From Eggerthellaceae bacterium (lineage in GTDB: Bacteria; Actinomycetota; Coriobacteriia; Coriobacteriales; Eggerthellaceae): 9,647 bases of DNA. Below the pieces are notes generated by a model. It was given only the letters and a program-made list of their open reading frames with translations. It searched no databases and had not been told where the DNA came from. How positions within the stretch are numbered: the first letter of the stretch is position 1; each line of letters starts with the position of its first letter. The DNA lies in contig JAFUCW010000499.1 of the NCBI GenBank assembly GCA_017459485.1, forward strand, positions 1 to 9,647. The letters run 5' to 3'. This document shows, piece by piece, positions 5,824 through 9,647 of the stretch. The translations under genes and the position numbers were made by a program.

Positions 5824-7136
5824 TGGAACGCGTTAAGGCAGCTGGTATGGAGGATGACATCGCATGCGATCCTTCGTATTCAGATGAGCTAAAGCAACGG
5901 GTCGGCAAGATGATCGAGCCTCGGCATCTAGCGAAGCTGGCGTCCGAGAACCCCCTGCAGGCGCAAGGCGAGATTCGCAGCGCGGTCGACGCCATTTTGC
6001 AAGAAAGCCCCTGGTTGGGGGAAGGCGCGGAGTCGCCCGAAGCGATAACCCAGTCCTTGGTCAACGCGATGTTCGGCCTGGGGCCGCTCGAGCCCTACCT
6101 TGCAGACGAATCCGTCACGGAAATCATGGTCAACGGCACGCATTCGCTTTTCGTCGAAAGAAACGGTGCATGCGTTTCATGTCCTGTGCCTTTTGCCAGC
6201 GACGACGACGTGCGCACGTTGATCGACCGCATCTTGGGGCCACTGGGAAGGCGCGTGGACGAATCCACCCCCATGGCGGATGCAAGGCTTTCGTCGGGTC
6301 ATCGCGTCAACGCCGTCATACCGCCCATCTCCCCCGATGGTCCCATGCTTACGATCCGTAAGTTTTCCAGTCGCGTTCTGAAAATGAGCGATCTCCAGGC
6401 GCTTGGCACTATCGACGACTGCACAAGGCAGCTGTTGAGTTGGGCGGTTGCGGCACGCAAGAACGTGGCCGTGTCGGGAGGTACGGGAACAGGAAAGACG
6501 ACGATGCTCAACGCACTTTCGTGCGAAATCGACTTTGCCGAGCGCGTGCTGACCATCGAAGACTCTGCCGAGCTGCGCTTCCTCGAGCATCCTCACGTGG
6601 TGCGCATGGAAGCGCGCCCGCTCAACGCGGAGGGCAAAGGGGAGGTCACGATACGCGATTTGGTCAAAAACGCCCTGCGCATGAGGCCTGACCGCATAGT
6701 GGTGGGCGAAGTGCGCGGAGGAGAGGCGCTCGACATGCTTACTGCCATGAACACCGGGCACGACGGCTCGATGACCACATTGCACAGCAACTCTCCCCAA
6801 GATGCGATCACCAGGCTCTCTACCATGGTTCGCTTCGCGGCAGACCTTCCCTTAGACGCCATAGAGGCCCAGCTAGGAGGTGCAATCGATCTGATCGTGC
6901 AGATTTCCCGCTACAGAGACGGGACACGTCGCATAAGCGAGATCTGCGAGGTCTCGTTCGACCGCGAGAAGTGCAGATGCGAGGTGGGTTCGCTTTTCGT
7001 GCGCGATGGGGGCGGCGTAGGGACATGGTGCGCGTGTCCGTCCTGGATTGACGGGTTGGCGGCGGACGGGATTGCAGACGAAGGGGAGGTGGAACGTTGG
7101 ATGGACGCGGCATGCTTGCGGCCTTGTGCGGCGTAA
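5814..7136 (+). CDS. tadA: TadA/CpaF, Tad pilus secretion ATPase
   Basis: Hexameric cytoplasmic ATPase of the VirB11/PulE superfamily that powers Flp pilus assembly. The N-terminal domain carries PLEPYLADESVTEIMVNG (91-108), typical of CpaF/TadA. The catalytic core has Walker A GGTGTGKTT (222-230), the Asp box TIEDSAELR (247-255), Walker B RIVVGEVRGGE (294-304) and the His box GHDGSMTTLHSN (315-326), all intact. Length 440 aa is normal. The tail after about 375 is rich in cysteine (C378, C387, C389, C406, C408, C434, C438), including two CxC pairs. AGAGGG at 5801-5806, seven bases upstream, favours ATG 5814; a second ATG at 5823 overlaps the tadZ stop as TGATG and is the alternative. The 3' end overlaps tadB by 40 bases, suggesting translational coupling. 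Confidence 0.96.
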   Translation: MSLMERVKAAGMEDDIACDPSYSDELKQRVGKMIEPRHLAKLASENPLQAQGEIRSAVDAILQESPWLGEGAESPEAITQSLVNAMFGLGPLEPYLADESVTEIMVNGTHSLFVERNGACVSCPVPFASDDDVRTLIDRILGPLGRRVDESTPMADARLSSGHRVNAVIPPISPDGPMLTIRKFSSRVLKMSDLQALGTIDDCTRQLLSWAVAARKNVAVSGGTGTGKTTMLNALSCEIDFAERVLTIEDSAELRFLEHPHVVRMEARPLNAEGKGEVTIRDLVKNALRMRPDRIVVGEVRGGEALDMLTAMNTGHDGSMTTLHSNSPQDAITRLSTMVRFAADLPLDAIEAQLGGAIDLIVQISRYRDGTRRISEICEVSFDREKCRCEVGSLFVRDGGGVGTWCACPSWIDGLAADGIADEGEVERWMDAACLRPCAA

Positions 7137-8062
7137 GCGCATTTGCTTGTGCGCTCTGCGCCGGACTGGTCGTGTTCGGGTCTGCAACGGGCAAGACGCG
7201 TTCGATGCGCATGCAGCAGCGGGTGGGAGCCCACAGGTCGTTTCGCGCCCTTGCTTCGCCCGGCCCCACGCTTGAGCGCATTGCGGCCTGGGTGCTCGCT
7301 TTGCCACATGCAGATGCCTTGGCGCAGCGTGTCTGCATAGCCTTGCGCCAACGGGGCGTGGACGCCCTTCCAAGTGGGGTGGCGGCAGCGTTTTCGTGCA
7401 GCTTTGCAACGCTGGTGGTTGTTGGCGCGCTTGCGGGAAGAGCGGCGCTCGGGCTTCTGCTGGCGTGCGCCTTGGTGCTTGCGGTCGGGGCTTGGGCAAA
7501 CCGCGCAGTCGAGATGCGCAGGGAGCGAATGCGCGACAGCCTTCCCGATGCCTTGCAGTCCATGAGCAGTTGCTTCGGGGCGGGCTTCACGCTGTTGCAG
7601 ACGTTCTCGCATCTGGCGCGCGAGCTCAAGGGCCCCCTTGCAGAGCACTTCGCGCAAGCAGAAAGTGCTCTGCGCACGGGAAGCGCACCGACCCATGCCC
7701 TTGCGCTCATGAGGGAGCAAGGCGGCGTGGAAGAGCTATCGTTCGTCTCCGTTGCGCTTTCGGTGCAACACCAGACGGGAGGGAGCATGCAGCGCGTGCT
7801 CGACGCGACGCGGGACTCTCTGAAAGAGGAGCTGGAGCTCAAACGCTCGTTGCGCGTGCAGACCGCACAGGCGAAGCTTTCCGCGCGCGTAGTGGTTGGC
7901 GTGACCATCGGGCTGGTGGCGGCGATGATGCTGCTTTCCAAGGACTTCCTTGACCCGTTTTTCGCAAGCAGCACCGGCATGGCTTTGCTGGCCGTTGCGG
8001 TGGGGATGCAGGTGGCCGGCGTTGCGCTGGTGCGCAGTCTTTTAAACGTGAAGGTGGAGTAA
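7097..8062 (+). CDS. tadB: TadB, Tad pilus inner-membrane platform protein (T2SF domain)
   Basis: Polytopic membrane protein that, with TadC, forms the platform on which TadA acts. Hydrophobic segments: about 6-29, a long one at 97-133 (probably two helices), 263-280 and 293-312. Between the second and third groups lies the cytoplasmic type II secretion F (T2SF) domain, about 147-260, with RDSLPDALQSMSSCFGAGFT and a QTGGSMQRVLDATRDSLKEE stretch typical of TadB. Length 321 aa is usual. The best start is TTG 7097, seven bases after GGAGG (7085-7089); the first ATG (7112, residue 6) is 22 bases from that site. The gene begins inside tadA and ends two bases before the tadC start. Confidence 0.92.
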   Translation: MDGRGMLAALCGVSAFACALCAGLVVFGSATGKTRSMRMQQRVGAHRSFRALASPGPTLERIAAWVLALPHADALAQRVCIALRQRGVDALPSGVAAAFSCSFATLVVVGALAGRAALGLLLACALVLAVGAWANRAVEMRRERMRDSLPDALQSMSSCFGAGFTLLQTFSHLARELKGPLAEHFAQAESALRTGSAPTHALALMREQGGVEELSFVSVALSVQHQTGGSMQRVLDATRDSLKEELELKRSLRVQTAQAKLSARVVVGVTIGLVAAMMLLSKDFLDPFFASSTGMALLAVAVGMQVAGVALVRSLLNVKVE

Positions 8063-8064
8063 CA

Positions 8065-8991
8065 GTGGTTGCGACGGCATTGCCCCTGTTCGCGTGTGCA
8101 TCTGCAATGGTTGCGGGAGCGCTGTCCGTGCGGATGCTCGTTGATCGGCGCACGAAGGCGGCGCGGCAGAAAACGCTAAAGCGGGGATGGCAAGGCGCAG
8201 ACGGCATGTCGAGCGGAGGAAACCTTTCGGACATGGTGCTTGCAAGGGTTGTCCGTTTCGACATGTTGCGCAAAGGGGCCGCAGCTCCCGCTTGGGTCAA
8301 CGCTTTAGCGCGTGCGGACAACGCGCGCATCGCTAGCAAGCTGCGGGTTGCCGGACTGGCTCACGTTTCTGTGGAAAACGCGTCACTGTGGAGGCTGCGT
8401 GCATGCGCCATGGGGTCGCTGGCAGGAATGCTTTCGGGCTGCATGCTGACCCCCTTTGCGGCACTTGCAGGGTGTCTTGTCGGGGCGGCAGGGGGTTGGG
8501 CGTTGCTCGGTCGTGCGCTTTCGGCCCGCGCCGCGTCTCGCAAAGACGCCCTTGAGCGCCATATTTCCGAAGCGATAGAAGTGCTCTGTTTGGGATTGCG
8601 CGCCGGTCTTTCCTTCGAGCGTTCGTTGGAGCTGTATTGCGACAACTTCCCGACTCGGCTTGCGCGTGAGCTAAGGCTTGCCCAGCAGGTTTGGACGACA
8701 GGTTTGCTTACGCGCGAAGAGTCGCTGCGCTCTTTGGCGTCGACATACGAATCTGCGGTGCTCACGCGTGTCGTCGACGCCATCGTCAGGTCCCTGCGCT
8801 TCGGATCGCCGTTGGCGGAGGGCCTCGACGAGCTTGCCAACGAGGCACGCCGCTCTCATCGCGCGAATGTGGAGGAGCGGGTCATGAAGGCACCGGTGAA
8901 GATGATGCTTCCCGTTGGCATGCTCATCTTGCCCTCGATGATGCTTTTGGTCATGGGGCCGATCATGCTCGAACTACTTGAAGGTTTCTAG
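8065..8991 (+). CDS. tadC: TadC, Tad pilus inner-membrane platform protein (T2SF domain)
   Basis: Partner of TadB in the membrane platform. An N-terminal hydrophobic helix (about 3-22) is followed by a basic, probably cytoplasmic stretch, a hydrophobic region at 110-150 (probably two helices), the T2SF domain from about 165 (ISEAIEVLCLGLRAGLSFER, then FGSPLAEGLDELANEARR), and a C-terminal helix at 278-303 rich in Met and Leu. Length 308 aa is normal for TadC. The start is GTG 8065, five bases after GGTGGAG (8053-8059), which lies in the end of tadB; no ATG is better placed. Two bases separate it from the tadB stop. 23 bases with a strong ribosome-binding site separate it from flp. Confidence 0.92.
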   Translation: MVATALPLFACASAMVAGALSVRMLVDRRTKAARQKTLKRGWQGADGMSSGGNLSDMVLARVVRFDMLRKGAAAPAWVNALARADNARIASKLRVAGLAHVSVENASLWRLRACAMGSLAGMLSGCMLTPFAALAGCLVGAAGGWALLGRALSARAASRKDALERHISEAIEVLCLGLRAGLSFERSLELYCDNFPTRLARELRLAQQVWTTGLLTREESLRSLASTYESAVLTRVVDAIVRSLRFGSPLAEGLDELANEARRSHRANVEERVMKAPVKMMLPVGMLILPSMMLLVMGPIMLELLEGF

Positions 8992-9014
8992 ATTGGAAAG
9001 ACAGGAGGAAGGAC

Positions 9015-9230
9015 ATGGAAATGAAACACTGCGAAAAGGCGAAGGGGATTATGGTCAGTAAAGCGGCGAAGGTGCATGCGAAGCTTGCATGCAGGAAGGG
9101 ACAGGGTACGACGGAATATGCGATCTTGGTCGGCGTTCTTGTGGTGATCGCCATCGTCGCGATCACGCTGTTTCGCCCGAAAATCCAGGAGCTGTGGAAT
9201 GCGATCGCGAACGGAATCAACGGGCTGTAG
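9015..9230 (+). CDS. flp: Flp-family major pilin
   Basis: Small type IVb (Flp) prepilin, polymerised into the pilus fibre after cleavage. A 29-residue basic leader ends in RKG, then QGTTEYAILVGVLVVIAIVA. This is the G-X4-E-Y class III signal: cleavage expected after G29, with E34 at +5 and Y35 at +6, leaving a mature protein of 42 residues, mostly one hydrophobic helix (about 36-53) and a short polar tail. This matches Flp pilins in size and layout. AGGAGG at 9003-9008, six bases before ATG 9015, is the strongest site in the pilus operon, in keeping with an abundant product. M3 and M13 are less likely starts. The prepilin peptidase (TadV/CpaA) is not in the window. The 3' end overlaps the next gene by 32 bases. 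Confidence 0.93.
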   Translation: MEMKHCEKAKGIMVSKAAKVHAKLACRKGQGTTEYAILVGVLVVIAIVAITLFRPKIQELWNAIANGINGL

Positions 9231-9435
9231 GTCCAAGGTGCCCCTTCGCAAGGATCAGGGGCAGGCTACGGTCGAATTCGCATTGGTCTTGCTGGCCTTT
9301 CTTGCTGTGGTGGCAGGACTGGGGGCTCTTGCGGATTTCGGGCGCTCGGGGGCGCTTTCAAATCATGCCGCCTATGGTGCTTCCCATCATGTTGGAGGCG
9401 AAACGGGAGCGTGGGCAGATGTCTTGGCGTACTAG
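9199..9435 (+). CDS. Short TadE-like pseudopilin
   Basis: Minor pilin-like protein of the Tad system. RKDQG then QATVEFALVLLAFLAVV is a prepilin peptidase site of the G-X4-E-F form followed by one transmembrane helix, as in TadE/TadF pseudopilins. The polar tail is only about 35 residues, so the protein is shorter than most TadE members. Two starts compete: ATG 9199, inside flp, with AGGAG at 9187-9191 seven bases upstream (78 aa, leader of 21 residues), and GTG 9238 just after the flp stop with a weaker TAGGT (65 aa, leader of 8). I prefer 9199 on the ribosome-binding site, but both give the same mature protein. Its last 17 bases overlap the next gene. It may help pilus initiation or capping, as proposed for TadE/TadF. 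Confidence 0.82.
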   Translation: MRSRTESTGCRSKVPLRKDQGQATVEFALVLLAFLAVVAGLGALADFGRSGALSNHAAYGASHHVGGETGAWADVLAY

Positions 9436-9647
9436 GCGCTGCGACCGTGGGCAGGCTACCGTAGAGGCAGCGTTTGCCATTCCTGTGCTGTTCGTTCTCC
9501 TTCTTATGCTCGTGCAGCCAGGCATAGTTCTCTACGATCGCATAATCATGCGCCATGCTGCTGCAGAGGGCTGTCGGCTGCTGGCCACCCGCTCCGTTTC
9601 GTCTGGCATGACCGACGAGAAATGCATCCAGATAGTTAAGCGGCAGC
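9419..9647 (+). CDS. TadE-family pseudopilin, partial (runs off window end)
   Basis: From ATG 9419 the frame stays open to the last base (76 codons, 3' end missing). CDRG then QATVEAAFAIPVLFVLLLML (12-31) is a class III signal (G11, E16 at +5) followed by one transmembrane helix. After the helix comes VLYDRIIMRHAAAEGCRLLA, which fits the TadE-domain pattern just past the membrane segment. Residue +6 is Ala rather than Tyr/Phe, as in many TadE proteins. A GGGAG at 9405-9409 lies nine bases upstream, inside the preceding gene, which it overlaps by 17 bases. It is the second pseudopilin in tandem and may correspond to TadE or TadF; the missing end is needed to decide. Later tad genes probably follow outside the window. 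Confidence 0.85.
   Translation, partial: MSWRTRRCDRGQATVEAAFAIPVLFVLLLMLVQPGIVLYDRIIMRHAAAEGCRLLATRSVSSGMTDEKCIQIVKRQ

Noticed and set aside
6820..7980. 386-codon minus-strand frame antisense to tadA/tadB
   Set aside because: Arg/Ser/Ala/Pro-rich shadow of a high-GC coding strand; the + strand tadA and tadB carry full family motifs.
1..9647. Search for tRNA/rRNA genes, CRISPR arrays, insertion sequences and integrases
   Set aside because: None seen by reading; all long frames with motifs belong to the housekeeping genes or the pilus operon.

Overview
The window looks like chromosomal DNA from a fairly high-GC, Gram-positive actinobacterium. My best guess is the class Coriobacteriia (Eggerthella/Slackia-like). 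That placement is inference, from the ispD-ispF-cysS neighbourhood, the base composition, the strong AGGAGG ribosome-binding sites, and a Tad pilus locus whose visible part has no outer-membrane secretin gene.

Left part (about 1-3675): housekeeping genes on the + strand. A rho-independent terminator (16-50) closes an unseen upstream unit. ispD (176-1027) and ispF (1112-1600) encode two enzymes of the MEP isoprenoid pathway. A 407-base gap follows before cysS (2008-3525, cysteinyl-tRNA synthetase). On the minus strand this gap holds what looks like a broken gene for a small two-helix membrane protein; a one-base change in a run of six A/T joins its halves into 99 codons. cysS ends in a 3' region with a clear terminator (3643-3674).

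Middle (3675-3965): a 291-base leader with no recognisable gene. It has a 9-bp perfect inverted repeat, a degenerate tandem 12-mer, and a second perfect 7-bp inverted repeat whose right arm covers the only G-rich stretch that could act as ribosome-binding site for the first pilus gene. I read it as the control region of the pilus operon.

Right part (3966-9647, cut by the window end): a tightly packed Tad (Flp, type IVc) pilus operon. In order: cpaB/rcpC (SAF-domain membrane protein), tadZ/cpaE (ParA/MinD-like positioning ATPase), tadA (secretion ATPase), tadB and tadC (inner-membrane platform proteins), flp (major pilin), a short TadE-like pseudopilin and a second TadE-family pseudopilin that runs off the end. 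Neighbouring genes overlap or nearly touch, suggesting one transcript with translational coupling. TadA would power the platform TadB/TadC to polymerise Flp pilin after cleavage by a prepilin peptidase not in this window; TadZ would place the machine and the TadE-like proteins would prime or cap the fibre.

I did not find a clearly new system. The items most worth checking are the pilus leader, the frameshifted minus-strand gene, and the TadZ P-loop that lacks the usual signature lysine.
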